From contig JABWCN010000003.1 in assembly GCA_013359135.1 (NCBI GenBank), positions 1 through 64,000 of the forward strand: 64,000 bases of DNA, in the 5' to 3' direction. Below the pieces are notes generated by a model. The model had not been told where the DNA came from. It saw only the letters and a program-made list of their open reading frames with translations, and ran no database searches. The position numbers and the translations under genes were made by a program. The DNA comes from Pseudobdellovibrionaceae bacterium (GTDB taxonomy: Bacteria > Bdellovibrionota > Bdellovibrionia > Bdellovibrionales > Bdellovibrionaceae). Positions 1 through 9,792 of the stretch are shown one piece after another. Positions within the stretch are counted from its first letter, which is position 1. Every line of letters begins with the position of its first letter.

Positions 1-477
1 ACAGAACGATTGCTTGATCTACACACAGCCTATGAGGATTTTTTTCATAAAGCACTGTCTCTTTTTATAAAAAATCATGGCTTAAAATCTCAACTAAAAA
101 AACTTAAGAAGAATTTCAATCTTGCCCTGATAACTAATGAAAACTGTAGGACTCAAATGTTGAAAATTAACTGTATCGACCCCAAAGGCATTTTATTTAA
201 TAAAGTTATCACCTCAGAGGAGGTCGGAGTTGAAAAACCCCACAATAAGATCTTTGAGGTATTATTTACAAGTATTGATCTTAAATCCAGTAAGTTGAGT
301 CTGAACAGTCATTATCTTATTGGTGACAGCTATGAAAATGATTATCTGCCCGGTTTAAAGTTCGGCCTGACACCTATTCTTACAACACAGTTTAAAAATG
401 ATTTACTCCATAGAAAAGTGAAGGCTTCTGAAATTAATATTATTTCCTCTTTAGCTGATTTTTATAATAATTTCTAA
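1..477 (+). CDS. HAD-superfamily hydrolase (5' partial)
   Basis: The frame is open from base 1, so the gene begins before the window and only its C-terminal half (about 158 residues) is seen. HAD motifs II to IV are visible: LALITNEN (motif II, Thr), the Lys of VGVEKPHNKIF (motif III), and the acidic IGDSYENDY (motif IV). The nucleophile DxD motif must lie upstream. This is the core of a small-molecule phosphatase of the YjjG/phosphoglycolate-phosphatase type, probably cytoplasmic; the substrate cannot be read from sequence. It converges on the glycosyltransferase at 524. It could belong to the polysaccharide locus, but that is only positional. Confidence 0.75.
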   Translation, partial: TERLLDLHTAYEDFFHKALSLFIKNHGLKSQLKKLKKNFNLALITNENCRTQMLKINCIDPKGILFNKVITSEEVGVEKPHNKIFEVLFTSIDLKSSKLSLNSHYLIGDSYENDYLPGLKFGLTPILTTQFKNDLLHRKVKASEINIISSLADFYNNF

Positions 478-523
478 CCAGAGGCTTTGTTGCTCGAGAA
501 AGCTAATGGTAAAATTTGTTAGC

Positions 524-1333
524 TCAGGAAAAGGAAGACCACTTCCAAAAATACTGTAGTACAGATCTTATGTGGTACCATAGTAGTTTTTTTGATTTAT
601 AGCTGCCTTGCCCGTGCTCATGGTAAATTTTTACTTCTGGGAAGTGAATATTTTTAGCTACTTGAGAAGCTCTCCTAGAGATATCGACATCTTCCATATA
701 CATGAAAAAACGCTCATCAAATCCTTGAATTTTTTTTAAGACCTCAGTTCTAAAGTACATAAAACAACCTGAAAGACTTGGAACCTCCATGATTTTATCA
801 TAGTCTTTATCCCGCATTTCAAAATAAAAATTATTCTTTTCTTTCGCCTGACGAGATCCAAATCTGCGAACAAAAAGGTCATAGGGACGTGGTAACCTTT
901 TACAAAGGTATTGTGTAGATCCATCAGGGTATAAAACTTTAGGAGTCAACAAACCCACATCAGGATGACTTTCCATATAATGGTAAATTCTTTCTAAAAT
1001 TTTTTGTTCATCGAAATAAACGTCAGGATTTAAGATTAAATGGTAGGGTATTTGCTCTTCAATGCTTTTACGAATTGAAATATTATGAGCTTTTCCAAAA
1101 CCCAAATTCTGCCCAGTGAAAATGTAAATTTCATGGGGTTGTAACTGTACCCAAGAAAAAAAACTTTTTTCTAATGAATTATCTATCAACTCTAATTGGT
1201 AAGTAAACTCAGTTTTTCGCAATGATTGGATCACGTTTATAATTTGATCTCGACGATTTCTGTAAAGCACAATAGAAACCTTGAGTAAGTATTTAGGTTT
1301 CACAGCAGTGACTTCTATTTTCTGATTTTCCAT
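524..1333 (-). CDS. GT2 family glycosyltransferase (rhamnosyltransferase-like)
   Basis: A 269-residue GT-A fold enzyme of the GT2 family, WbbL/rhamnosyltransferase-like. It shows DNS (51-53), GQNLGFG (74-80), the nucleotide/metal motif LNPDV (101-105) and the late acidic motif YMEDVDIS (212-219). It is expected to add a sugar, plausibly rhamnose given the adjacent dTDP-rhamnose genes, to a lipid-linked glycan at the cytoplasmic membrane face. It is divergent from the second GT2 gene at 1449, with about 115 bases between them for promoters. Length is normal for the family. Acceptor and linkage are unknown. Confidence 0.8.
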   Translation of the reverse strand: MENQKIEVTAVKPKYLLKVSIVLYRNRRDQIINVIQSLRKTEFTYQLELIDNSLEKSFFSWVQLQPHEIYIFTGQNLGFGKAHNISIRKSIEEQIPYHLILNPDVYFDEQKILERIYHYMESHPDVGLLTPKVLYPDGSTQYLCKRLPRPYDLFVRRFGSRQAKEKNNFYFEMRDKDYDKIMEVPSLSGCFMYFRTEVLKKIQGFDERFFMYMEDVDISRRASQVAKNIHFPEVKIYHEHGQGSYKSKKLLWYHIRSVLQYFWKWSSFS

Positions 1334-1448
1334 TTAGTATTTTCTCTATCAGTTGAGGTTAGTTCATTTGGTACTTTTTGTCCCTAGTTTTCTCAAAAGA
1401 AATATGTCTTGCCAATCACTTTTAAGCTTTATAATTTATCCCCTAGAT

Positions 1449-2402
1449 ATGAAACCATACCAAGTAACAGCCATCATCACTTGCTTTTTTCCTAAAGAAC
1501 AAGATCTTGCACGTCTTGTTGACTCTATTAAAGATCAAGTATCCCATCTCATAATTATTAATAATGGTGGTCTTGAGCACACCTTTATACCTGCCTCACC
1601 AGCAAGTCCTTCAAACGAAAAACTGATTATCCTGGAGCCTAAAGCCAATCTGGGGACAGCTGGAGGCTACAACCTGGGAGCGAAAAAAGCATGGGATTTA
1701 GGCAGTACCCACATATTACTTTTAGACCAAGACAGTGAGTGTCATAGAAATATGGTGGCAGAACTCCTGGAGCTAGAGTCCTATCTTATTTCCCAGGGAA
1801 AAGCCGTAGCAGTGGTAGGTCCTTACTATCTTTGTAAGTCAAATAACCAAGTGGCTCCTTTCATTCAACATGAGGGCTACCGTATTCGCCGAATTTATGA
1901 GACCTCTCCTGAGGTTATTAGTTTTATTTCAGAAAATACTCCTCAATCCCCCAAAAAATTTGTTTCCTGTAGCTACCTAATCTCATCGGGATCACTGATT
2001 TCTAAAGCTTCTTGGATGGCTATTAAAGAAACGAATGAGGGTTTATTTCTTGATTTTACAGATATAGAATGGGGACTAAGAGCTACTCATCTAAATTATG
2101 AATGTTTTGGTTCCTTCAATGCTAAAATGTTTCATCTCATTGGTGATGATCAAATCTCGGTTCTTGGTAGAAAAATCTCTTTACACAGTCCACTTCGTCA
2201 TTATTACGCTTTTAGAAACTGTGTGTGGTTGTTTCAACAGGACTATGTTGCCTTTTCTACGCGCGTAAATTATTTGGTGAAACTAATTCCTAAGCTAATG
2301 ATCTATTCTTTATTCTCGAATCAGCCATGGAAACAAATCAAATTTATGCTTCTGGGCATTTTTCACGGCCTACTAAATAAGATGGGGCGCTATGATGGCT
2401 AA
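1449..2402 (+). CDS. GT2 family glycosyltransferase (rhamnosyltransferase-like)
   Basis: A 317-residue GT2 enzyme. From the chosen ATG it begins directly with the GT-A strand (QVTAIITCF), followed by IINNG (36-40), NLGTAGGYNLG (67-77) and the DQDS metal/nucleotide motif (93-96), as in bacterial rhamnosyltransferases. An in-frame TTG at 1353 would add 32 hydrophobic, non-homologous-looking residues, so the ATG at 1449 is preferred although no strong ribosome site is visible. The 3' end overlaps the flippase-GT fusion gene by 11 bases, so the two are co-transcribed. Role: building the rhamnose-containing surface polysaccharide. Confidence 0.8.
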   Translation: MKPYQVTAIITCFFPKEQDLARLVDSIKDQVSHLIIINNGGLEHTFIPASPASPSNEKLIILEPKANLGTAGGYNLGAKKAWDLGSTHILLLDQDSECHRNMVAELLELESYLISQGKAVAVVGPYYLCKSNNQVAPFIQHEGYRIRRIYETSPEVISFISENTPQSPKKFVSCSYLISSGSLISKASWMAIKETNEGLFLDFTDIEWGLRATHLNYECFGSFNAKMFHLIGDDQISVLGRKISLHSPLRHYYAFRNCVWLFQQDYVAFSTRVNYLVKLIPKLMIYSLFSNQPWKQIKFMLLGIFHGLLNKMGRYDG

Positions 2403-4770
2403 CTCGAACATTCTAAGGAATTCCTTTTATAATATCATGGGCCAAGGCCTTCCGCTAGCGTTGGGATTGGTATGTATTCCTCAACTCATTCACCGCCTGG
2501 GAATCGAACGCTTTGGTCTACTCTCTCTTGTATGGATTTTTTTAGGGTATCTAGCTTTTTTTGATCTAGGTCTTGGGAGAGCCATCATCAAGATTATCGC
2601 TGAGCAACTTGGCAAAGGAAAGCGTGAAAGCATCAATAAATTTTTTTGGACGACTTTTTGGATTATTTTAAGTCTTTCTTTAATCGGTTCCTGCGTCAGT
2701 CTTTTACTAGCTCATACGGTTATTATTGAAGTTTTCAAAATTCCAGAATCTTTAAAAGAAGATGCTCTTCATTCTTTTTATCTGCTCTCAATTGGTATTC
2801 CCGTCATCACACTGACAGCTGCCTTTCGAGGTTTACTTGAAGCCGAGCAAAGATTTTTCGTGATCAATTTACTTCAAGGGATTACTGGTATGATCACCTA
2901 TGTCGTCCCCCTCATTATTGCATTCTACACTCTAGATGTTTCTGTTATTATTTTTTATTTAGTTTTAGCTAGATTCTTAGCTTTAATTGCACATATTGTC
3001 GTTTGTCTTAAACGTTTTCCAGAGCTAAGAGGTTTTTGCCTTCCTGACAAAACAGCTTTCCCACTGCTAATTAAATTTGGAGGTTGGTTAACTATTTCCA
3101 ATTTAATCAGTCCTTTGATGGTCTATTTTGACCGCTTCATTCTAGGTTCTATTATTCCCGTTGGCGATTTAGCCTATTACACCACTCCTTACGAAATTAT
3201 AACTAGAGTACTCATAGTTCCAACAGCTGTAAGTCGAGTGCTATTTCCGACAGTTTCTTTTACTTTGGCCCAAAATTTTTCCAGCGAAAAAATCGTGGAA
3301 AATGCTTACCGTTTAACAACTCTGACTCTTTTACCTATCATCATTATTTTAATTATTATTGCTAAACCTGGAATGAATTTATGGTTAGGCCATGATTTTG
3401 GCGAAAAAAGTGCGATCATTTTACAAATTTTAGCTCTAGGAGTTTTCTTTAATGGTATTGCGTCTATTCCTTTTACATTAATTCAAAGTACGAATCGACC
3501 TGACCTAACTGCAAAGGCCCACATTTTCGAATTGCCAATTTATGGAGTCGTACTTTGGTTTCTGTGTAAAAATTTTGGAACCCTAGGCGCTGCTATGGCT
3601 TGGAGCTTTAGAATTATCCTGGATTTAGGAGTACTCTCGTATCTGGCCAAAAAAAATCTACATGATCTCAAATATTTTATTGAAGTCATGAATAAAAAAT
3701 ATGTCTTTGTTTTTATATATCTTTTTGCCTTGGTTGTTTTTATTCATACACAAAATTACTTTTTTGCTTTTCTTTTAACTTGTCTCCTTATTGTTTATTT
3801 GTGGGCTTATTTTGTGACTTTTGAGGAAAAGTATATTCTTAGAAATTTTAAAAGAATTTTTCATAAGCAACTTAAAGATGAAAAAATTAGCTATGAAAAT
3901 ACAGCTATTCTCATCATCACCTACAATCCTGACAAAGTTCTTATAAACACTGTTGAGACTCTCGTAAATCAATATAAAAAAGTCATCATCGTTGATAATG
4001 GCAGCGCCTCGAAGGGACTTAGCTTACTTGAATCTCTAAAAACTCAGTTTCCTCCGAGTTCTTTGACCATTGTATACAACAAAGAGAACCTAGGGATTTC
4101 TAGAGCCTTGAATCAGGGCTTTAAACTGGCTGAAAATGAAGACTTTCATTGGGTTTTAACCTTCGATCAAGATTCAAAACCCAGCTCTGATTATCTAACT
4201 AAAGGCAATGAAGTTTTACTTTCTTTTAGCGAACCTAAAAATGTTGCTATGATCACGCCCACTCTTTATGAAGAGCAATTACAAATGGTAATTCCTTTTA
4301 GTCATAAACCGAAAAACAAGTGTTCACGCGCACGACTAGCTATCACCTCTGGGGCTATCACCAGAGTAGCCTCTTTCTTTGAGGTAAACGGCTATAATGA
4401 AAAGCTCTTTATTGATTATGTAGATTTTGATTTTTGTTTTCGCCTACGCCACTCAGGATTTACACTTTTAGAATCCACAGAATTGATACTAAATCATCAA
4501 CTCGGACAAACAAAGAGACATGATTTCTTTTTTACCAACTTCATCACAACTCATCACAATGAAATCAGACGTTACTATATTACTAGAAATCGTTTATATA
4601 TGTATCGCAAATATTTCTTTCTTGAAACAGATTGGGTTATTGAAGATGCTATCAACTTCATTAAAGACTTCTTTAAAATTGTCATAGCTGAAAATCAAAA
4701 GATAGCCAAAATTAAAAATATGCTTCTTGGAATTAAAGATTTCGCTACTAACAAATATGGAAAAATCTAG
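2392..4770 (+). CDS. Wzx-type polysaccharide flippase fused to a GT2 glycosyltransferase
   Basis: A 792-residue two-domain protein. Residues 1 to about 480 form a polytopic MATE/Wzx-like flippase (PolST family) with about 12-14 hydrophobic segments. After a short cytoplasmic linker, residues from about 503 to 792 form a GT2 domain with ILIITYN, VIIVDNGS, NKENLGISRALNQG and the DQDS motif, closely resembling the preceding GT2 gene. Wzx proteins are usually about 420-490 residues and stand alone, so this is a true fusion in one frame. It overlaps the upstream gene by 11 bases and converges on rfbD. It probably adds a sugar and translocates the lipid-linked unit. Substrate is unknown. Confidence 0.85.
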   Translation: MMANSNILRNSFYNIMGQGLPLALGLVCIPQLIHRLGIERFGLLSLVWIFLGYLAFFDLGLGRAIIKIIAEQLGKGKRESINKFFWTTFWIILSLSLIGSCVSLLLAHTVIIEVFKIPESLKEDALHSFYLLSIGIPVITLTAAFRGLLEAEQRFFVINLLQGITGMITYVVPLIIAFYTLDVSVIIFYLVLARFLALIAHIVVCLKRFPELRGFCLPDKTAFPLLIKFGGWLTISNLISPLMVYFDRFILGSIIPVGDLAYYTTPYEIITRVLIVPTAVSRVLFPTVSFTLAQNFSSEKIVENAYRLTTLTLLPIIIILIIIAKPGMNLWLGHDFGEKSAIILQILALGVFFNGIASIPFTLIQSTNRPDLTAKAHIFELPIYGVVLWFLCKNFGTLGAAMAWSFRIILDLGVLSYLAKKNLHDLKYFIEVMNKKYVFVFIYLFALVVFIHTQNYFFAFLLTCLLIVYLWAYFVTFEEKYILRNFKRIFHKQLKDEKISYENTAILIITYNPDKVLINTVETLVNQYKKVIIVDNGSASKGLSLLESLKTQFPPSSLTIVYNKENLGISRALNQGFKLAENEDFHWVLTFDQDSKPSSDYLTKGNEVLLSFSEPKNVAMITPTLYEEQLQMVIPFSHKPKNKCSRARLAITSGAITRVASFFEVNGYNEKLFIDYVDFDFCFRLRHSGFTLLESTELILNHQLGQTKRHDFFFTNFITTHHNEIRRYYITRNRLYMYRKYFFLETDWVIEDAINFIKDFFKIVIAENQKIAKIKNMLLGIKDFATNKYGKI

Positions 4771-4776
4771 GTGGTT

Positions 4777-5646
4777 TTAGCTCTCTAGATATCCCCATTT
4801 TTTTTCTATAGCCACTTGCTGAACCTTTTCAATATAAGGCTTAATTTCTGAATGAATAGTATCCATTCTTGAATTCAGTGGTCGCTTAGCAGGAGTTGGA
4901 AATGCCGATGAAGGAATTGGTAGAACTTGCTTCACTTTTAGCGGAATATTTTTTCGTTTTGCTTCAGCAATGGTCAAATTAGCCAGATCAAACCATGTCA
5001 TTACTTTTTTAAAACTCAAATGATAAACTCCTGATTCAAGATTTAAATCATTCCCGTTCTTATTTAAAAGTAATTTGATAAAATAAGACACTTCTCTAGC
5101 ATCTGTTGGAGAGCCAACTTGGTCACTAACGATTTTCAATTCTTCGCGCTCTTGAGCTAAACGTAGTATAGTTTTTGGAAAGTTGTGGCCCCATGGAGCG
5201 TAGACCCAAGAAATTCTGAAGATAAAATGACGACAACCCGAATTCTGTATCCCTAAATCCCCGGTAAGCTTTGTTAAACCATAGTAATTCACTGGGTCCG
5301 TTGGCATATTTTCCAACCATGGATTTTCTCCCTGGCCATTAAATACATAATCTGTTGAGAAATGAATCATGGGGACTTTGTGAATAGCACACCATTGAGC
5401 TATTCGTGTAGGCGTGTGAGCATTGATTTGCATTGCTAAGTCTTTTTCCGTTTCCGCCTTATCCACCTGGGTGTAGGCTGAAGCATTAATAACAAGCTGA
5501 GGCTTTTTTTCTTCAAGTAAGCCTATGACCTTTTCCGGATTTAAAAAATCAACGACATCCCTATCACAATACTCCACTTGAAACTCTCTTAAGTCTGCCT
5601 GAAGCGCTTGAGCCACTTGTCCAATTTTTCCAAATACAAGAATCAT
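4777..5646 (-). CDS. rfbD: dTDP-4-dehydrorhamnose reductase
   Basis: A 289-residue short-chain dehydrogenase of the RmlD family, catalysing the last step of dTDP-L-rhamnose synthesis (NAD(P)H reduction of dTDP-4-keto-L-rhamnose). Visible: the N-terminal nucleotide motif GKIGQVA, NASAYTQVDKAE, HFSTDYVFNG and the catalytic YYGLTK (YxxxK). The usual GxxGQLG is slightly altered to GKIGQVA. A GAGGA ribosome site precedes the ATG. Unlike the other three rhamnose genes it lies on the minus strand, divergent from rfbB with 173 bases between them. Cytoplasmic. Confidence 0.93.
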   Translation of the reverse strand: MILVFGKIGQVAQALQADLREFQVEYCDRDVVDFLNPEKVIGLLEEKKPQLVINASAYTQVDKAETEKDLAMQINAHTPTRIAQWCAIHKVPMIHFSTDYVFNGQGENPWLENMPTDPVNYYGLTKLTGDLGIQNSGCRHFIFRISWVYAPWGHNFPKTILRLAQEREELKIVSDQVGSPTDAREVSYFIKLLLNKNGNDLNLESGVYHLSFKKVMTWFDLANLTIAEAKRKNIPLKVKQVLPIPSSAFPTPAKRPLNSRMDTIHSEIKPYIEKVQQVAIEKKWGYLES

Positions 5647-5819
5647 TTTTTCCTCACACCTGCGAAATTATTTTTTTTCTAAACAAAAAAACACAGATAG
5701 CTTAGACAGCTTTTCTTCAAAAAACCAGAACAAATTATTTTTGACTTACGTTTTTGGGATTCTTTTCTTGATTTTAGCCTATGTCTAGGTGATATTATTT
5801 CCTCAAAACAGGAGTCCTC
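5647..5819. promoter_or_regulatory. Divergent promoter region between rfbD and rfbB
   Basis: This 173-base AT-rich gap must hold the promoters for rfbD (minus) and rfbBAC (plus). A weak plus-strand sigma-70 candidate is TTGATT at 5768 with GATATT at 5791 (17-base spacing). No clear operator was seen. The rfbB start at 5820 is preceded by a GGAG-type ribosome site. Confidence 0.35.
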
Positions 5820-6842
5820 ATGAGATTATTAGTTACTGGAGCTGCTGGGTTTATAGGCAGCGCCTTTGTAAGGCAAGCTCTGAAACAAAATTACAAAATA
5901 GTTATTGTCGATGCGCTCACCTATGCTGGGCACATGGAAAATATTGAAGACATCTTAAAACCTGGCGAAGTCGATTTTGTAAAATCAGACATCAAATCCC
6001 TGGATGAAAACTTAGCTATTATGACTAAGTTTCAAGTGGATGCTGTCATTAATTTTGCAGCTGAAAGTCACGTTGATAATTCCATTTCTGGTCCAAGAGC
6101 CTTTGTTGAAACCAACGTTCTAGGAACTTTTGCTTTATTAGAAGCTAGTCGCAGTTACTTTTCTAAACTCTCATCCGAAGCAAAACAAAAGTTCAGATAC
6201 ATTCAAATTTCTACAGACGAAGTTTATGGTTCGTTAGGTGAAACTGGAAAGTTTCACGAAGCCTTACCTTATCAACCTAACTCTCCATACTCTGCTTCTA
6301 AAGCGGCCTCAGATCATTTAGCACGAGCCTGGTACCACACATACAAACTGCCAACAATCACTACAAACTGTTCTAATAATTACGGACCTAGACAGTTTCC
6401 AGAAAAACTAATCCCTGTTATGATTACCAAGTGTCTTGCTTTAGAACCGCTTCCTGTCTATGGGAATGGAGGAAACATTCGTGACTGGATTCACGTTAAC
6501 GATCATAGCAATGGGATTTTGCTAGCTTTACAAAAGGGAACTCCAGGGGAAACTTATTGTTTTGGAGGAAATTCAGAGAGGAACAACCTCCAAGTCGTTA
6601 ATTCCATTTGTGCACTTTTAGATGAAGTCAGACCTCGTGCTGACAAAAAATCTTATAAAGATCTGATTTCCTTTGTCCAAGATCGAGCTGGTCATGACTG
6701 GCGATATGCTATTGATGATACAAAGGCTCAGAAAGAGCTTGGCTTCAATAGACATTATGCGAGCTTTGAGGATGGCCTCAGAGACACTGTGAAATGGTAT
6801 CTAGAAAACAATCTTTGGATCAACTCAGTTAAGAAAGGTTAA
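5820..6842 (+). CDS. rfbB: dTDP-glucose 4,6-dehydratase
   Basis: A 340-residue extended SDR, the second step of dTDP-L-rhamnose synthesis (dTDP-glucose to dTDP-4-keto-6-deoxyglucose, bound NAD+). It has the Rossmann motif TGAAGFIGS at the N-terminus, INFAAESHVDNSI, the STDEVYG segment that carries the catalytic Asp-Glu, YSASKAASDH (YxxxK), TTNCSNNYGPRQFPEKLIP and NIRDWIHV. All are hallmarks of RmlB. It starts the rfbB-rfbA-rfbC operon with short gaps. Length is normal. Cytoplasmic. Confidence 0.96.
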   Translation: MRLLVTGAAGFIGSAFVRQALKQNYKIVIVDALTYAGHMENIEDILKPGEVDFVKSDIKSLDENLAIMTKFQVDAVINFAAESHVDNSISGPRAFVETNVLGTFALLEASRSYFSKLSSEAKQKFRYIQISTDEVYGSLGETGKFHEALPYQPNSPYSASKAASDHLARAWYHTYKLPTITTNCSNNYGPRQFPEKLIPVMITKCLALEPLPVYGNGGNIRDWIHVNDHSNGILLALQKGTPGETYCFGGNSERNNLQVVNSICALLDEVRPRADKKSYKDLISFVQDRAGHDWRYAIDDTKAQKELGFNRHYASFEDGLRDTVKWYLENNLWINSVKKG

Positions 6843-6848
6843 TACGCT

Positions 6849-7727
6849 ATGAAAGGGATAATACTTGCTGGTGGAAGCGGCACACGTTTATGGCCAACAA
6901 CGAAGTCGGTGTCAAAACAATTACTTCCAGTATATGACAAACCTACGATCTATTATCCTCTGTCTACATTGATGATGGCGGGAATCAAGGATATACTGAT
7001 TATTTCAACCCCTAGAGATTTGCCTATTATCGAAGATCTCCTTGGTGACGGAAAACCTTTTGGCTTAAGTTTAAAGTACAAAGTTCAACACAAACCAGAT
7101 GGTATTGCTCAAGCTTTTATTTTAGGCGAAGAATTTTTAAATGGTAGCCCTGCCTGTTTGATCTTAGGAGACAATTTATTCTACGGTCATGACATTAATC
7201 ACCAATTAGAAAAAGCTAAGAATTTAAAAAAAGGTGGTGTTGTTTTTGCCTACCATGTAAATGATCCTGAACGTTATGGTGTTGTCGATTTTGATCAAAA
7301 TGGCAAAGCTCTTTCTATTGAAGAAAAACCTAAAGCTCCAAAATCCAACTGGGCTGTCACAGGACTTTATTTTTATGATGAAACTGTGACTCAAAAAGCA
7401 AAATCACTCAAGCCATCTCCCAGAGGAGAGCTTGAAATCACTGACTTAAATAAAATTTATCTTCAAGAAGGTAGCCTTAGTGTAGAGAAGTTTGGTCGTG
7501 GTGTTGCTTGGCTAGATACTGGTACCCATGAATCACTTTTAAGTAGTTCTATTTTTGTTCAGACGATTGAAGAAAGACAAGGACTAAAGATTGCCTGCCT
7601 CGAAGAGATCGCCTTATTTAAAGGATTTATCACTAGAGAACAGTTTTCAGCTCTGGCCGAAACCGCTCCTAAAAGTGGCTATGGCGAGTATCTCAAACGG
7701 CTGAACAAGAATTTCCCTAATTTGTAA
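6849..7727 (+). CDS. rfbA: Glucose-1-phosphate thymidylyltransferase
   Basis: A 292-residue RmlA nucleotidyltransferase that makes dTDP-glucose from glucose-1-phosphate and dTTP. Signature motifs: [11 protein letters not shown] at the N-terminus, [20 protein letters not shown] (metal-binding Asp), [24 protein letters not shown] and [10 protein letters not shown]. It lies six bases after rfbB and ten before rfbC in the same operon. Length matches short-type RmlA proteins. Cytoplasmic. Confidence 0.96.
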   Translation: MKGIILAGGSGTRLWPTTKSVSKQLLPVYDKPTIYYPLSTLMMAGIKDILIISTPRDLPIIEDLLGDGKPFGLSLKYKVQHKPDGIAQAFILGEEFLNGSPACLILGDNLFYGHDINHQLEKAKNLKKGGVVFAYHVNDPERYGVVDFDQNGKALSIEEKPKAPKSNWAVTGLYFYDETVTQKAKSLKPSPRGELEITDLNKIYLQEGSLSVEKFGRGVAWLDTGTHESLLSSSIFVQTIEERQGLKIACLEEIALFKGFITREQFSALAETAPKSGYGEYLKRLNKNFPNL

Positions 7728-7736
7728 GGATAAAAA

Positions 7737-8288
7737 ATGGAAGTAACAGAGTTTTCTCTATCTGGTCTCAAACTCATTAAACTCAAATCCATCAAAGATG
7801 ATAGAGGTTTTTTTTGTGAACGATATAAAACCAATGCCTTTGAGGAGATCGGTCTTGGGCCCTTTATTCAAGATAACTTTTCAAGATCATCTGCTCAGGT
7901 CGCTAGAGGACTTCACTATCAGTGGGATAAGCCTCAAGGGAAACTCATCACTTGCCTCCGTGGTGAAGTTTTTGATGTGGCAGTAGATATTCGTAAAAAC
8001 TCACCTACTTATGGACAACATGTTTCTGTGATTCTACGTGGTGATGATCCCCACTGGTTTTGGGTCCCTGCTGGTTTTGCCCATGGTTTTTGTGTCCTAG
8101 GAAATCAGGAAGCTGATCTTATGTACAAAGTAAATAACTATTGGAGTGGCACTGGAGAATCTGGAATTATTTGGAACGACCCTGATCTTAAAATTTCATG
8201 GCCCATTGAAAATCCGCTATTAAGTCCAAAGGATGCTAAGCTACAAAGTTTTAAAAATTACTCACTAGATCCCAAGTTTTCAATTTAG
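7737..8288 (+). CDS. rfbC: dTDP-4-dehydrorhamnose 3,5-epimerase
   Basis: A 183-residue RmlC cupin-fold epimerase. Motifs: DDRGFFCERYK, QDNFSRSS, the RGLHYQ catalytic His region, KLITCLRGEVFDVAVDIR and the WVPAGFAHGF segment. It converts dTDP-4-keto-6-deoxyglucose to dTDP-4-keto-L-rhamnose, leaving RfbD to finish. A clear AAGGA ribosome site precedes the ATG, and the next gene starts seven bases after the stop, so the operon probably continues. Length is normal. Confidence 0.95.
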   Translation: MEVTEFSLSGLKLIKLKSIKDDRGFFCERYKTNAFEEIGLGPFIQDNFSRSSAQVARGLHYQWDKPQGKLITCLRGEVFDVAVDIRKNSPTYGQHVSVILRGDDPHWFWVPAGFAHGFCVLGNQEADLMYKVNNYWSGTGESGIIWNDPDLKISWPIENPLLSPKDAKLQSFKNYSLDPKFSI

Positions 8289-8295
8289 GAAAATT

Positions 8296-9774
8296 ATGGA
8301 AATAAACTTCCCCAAGAGGAAAAGTAAGCAGCAAAGCGATAAAGGTATTTTTCAGTTTATTTCCTGGGTGAGTTTACTAGGCATCACTCCTTTTTTTGTA
8401 TTTATTTTTTTCACTCAGCCCTGTGCTGATGATATTTTTTATCACAACTATGGCCTCACGAAAACCACTTGGGAATTTCTAAATCATCATTATAATACCT
8501 GGACAGGACGTTATTTTTCTAACTTGATGATGGCTATAAACCCCTACTCTTTAACCAGCGATCCAAAGTTCTATCCAGTAATGACTTTCGTTGTAGTGAG
8601 TCTTTTCCTTAGTTGCAGCTTCTTTTTTCTTTGGACCACTTTAAAAATTCTAAATTTTAAAATCTCAGTAAAAGAAAAATTGGCAGTTTGGCTGATTTTA
8701 CTCGCTTTATTTTTTCATACAATGCCAAGGCCTGCGGACTCATTGTATTGGTTTGCTGGGAGTTCTTCCCACTTGATAGCTTTAAGCTTTGCGCTCTTGA
8801 GTCTGAGTCTTTATTTCAAAAGCTTTACACAAAGTATCCCTATCCAATGGTTGAATTACTTTGCAATAACAGTACTAAGTTTTTGTATTGCTGGGTCAAA
8901 TGAGACCATCATGTTGCAGTGGATTTTTATCCTAACTTTCATTTGGTTCTATGAATTTTACATTTTAAAGAAAGTTAATTTTAAAATCTTAGTACCACTT
9001 ATTGTCACGCTCATTGGTTTTGGAATTGTCTTCTTAGCTCCGGGTAATAAAATCAGAGCTCAAGCCTTGAATGGGGGACACGATATCGTTTTATTGTTAT
9101 TTAAGCCCCTAGGTCTTATTGTAGAAACTTCTATCAGATATTTAAGTCTCAATTTGATTATCGTTTTATTTGGAGTGCTACCCTTTCTTAAAAGAAATTA
9201 TATTTTGATTCCTGATTTTTTAAAAAGCAAATCATCTTCCTATTTATTTTTTATATTTTGGCTAGGTCTATTTTTTTTAACTTTTGTTCCTTCTGTTTGG
9301 ACTATGGGGGGATTACCTCCCAGACGAGTTTTAAATAATACTTTTTTCATGATACTCTTATTATCTACACTCATCTTGTTACTTCAAAGTCAAAATTGGG
9401 AATGGTTATATAAATTAAAAACTAAATGGGATCAATTTTTTCCTCAAAAGATTCAAAAGATAACTTTTCTTCTAAGTTACCTTTTCTTATTCAATCACCA
9501 TCAAGCCTGGAAAGACTTAATTAATACTCCAACTTATTTATCATCTCAAAATGAAAGAAGTAACCTCATAGCCATAGCCCAAACCAAAGCTATGAATCCA
9601 TCCTCAGCTCAAGATACTAGCGATCAGAGACAAGACTTAATTTTACCACCGCTACGTTACTTTCCAAGTACTTACTTTTACGAAGACATTCGCACTGACG
9701 CCAATGATTATAGAAACCTAGTATTTGCTGAGTTTTACAAGCTTAAATCTGTAAAACTAAGTCAAGACTATTGA
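8296..9774 (+). CDS. DUF6056-like polytopic membrane protein
   Basis: A 492-residue integral membrane protein with roughly 10-11 hydrophobic segments. Its N-terminal loop holds CADDIFYHNYG and WTGRYFSNL, the pattern of the DUF6056/glycosyltransferase-like membrane proteins that sit in polysaccharide loci (family assignment from memory). The conserved acidic pair just after the first membrane segment is the kind of site used by GT-C enzymes that take lipid-phosphate sugars. It lies between rfbC and a polyprenyl-phosphate-hexose-synthase-like gene, which suggests a periplasmic glycan side-branch transferase. Donor and acceptor are unknown. Confidence 0.65.
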   Translation: MEINFPKRKSKQQSDKGIFQFISWVSLLGITPFFVFIFFTQPCADDIFYHNYGLTKTTWEFLNHHYNTWTGRYFSNLMMAINPYSLTSDPKFYPVMTFVVVSLFLSCSFFFLWTTLKILNFKISVKEKLAVWLILLALFFHTMPRPADSLYWFAGSSSHLIALSFALLSLSLYFKSFTQSIPIQWLNYFAITVLSFCIAGSNETIMLQWIFILTFIWFYEFYILKKVNFKILVPLIVTLIGFGIVFLAPGNKIRAQALNGGHDIVLLLFKPLGLIVETSIRYLSLNLIIVLFGVLPFLKRNYILIPDFLKSKSSSYLFFIFWLGLFFLTFVPSVWTMGGLPPRRVLNNTFFMILLLSTLILLLQSQNWEWLYKLKTKWDQFFPQKIQKITFLLSYLFLFNHHQAWKDLINTPTYLSSQNERSNLIAIAQTKAMNPSSAQDTSDQRQDLILPPLRYFPSTYFYEDIRTDANDYRNLVFAEFYKLKSVKLSQDY

Positions 9775-9792
9775 TTTCAATAAGGAGTTCTT

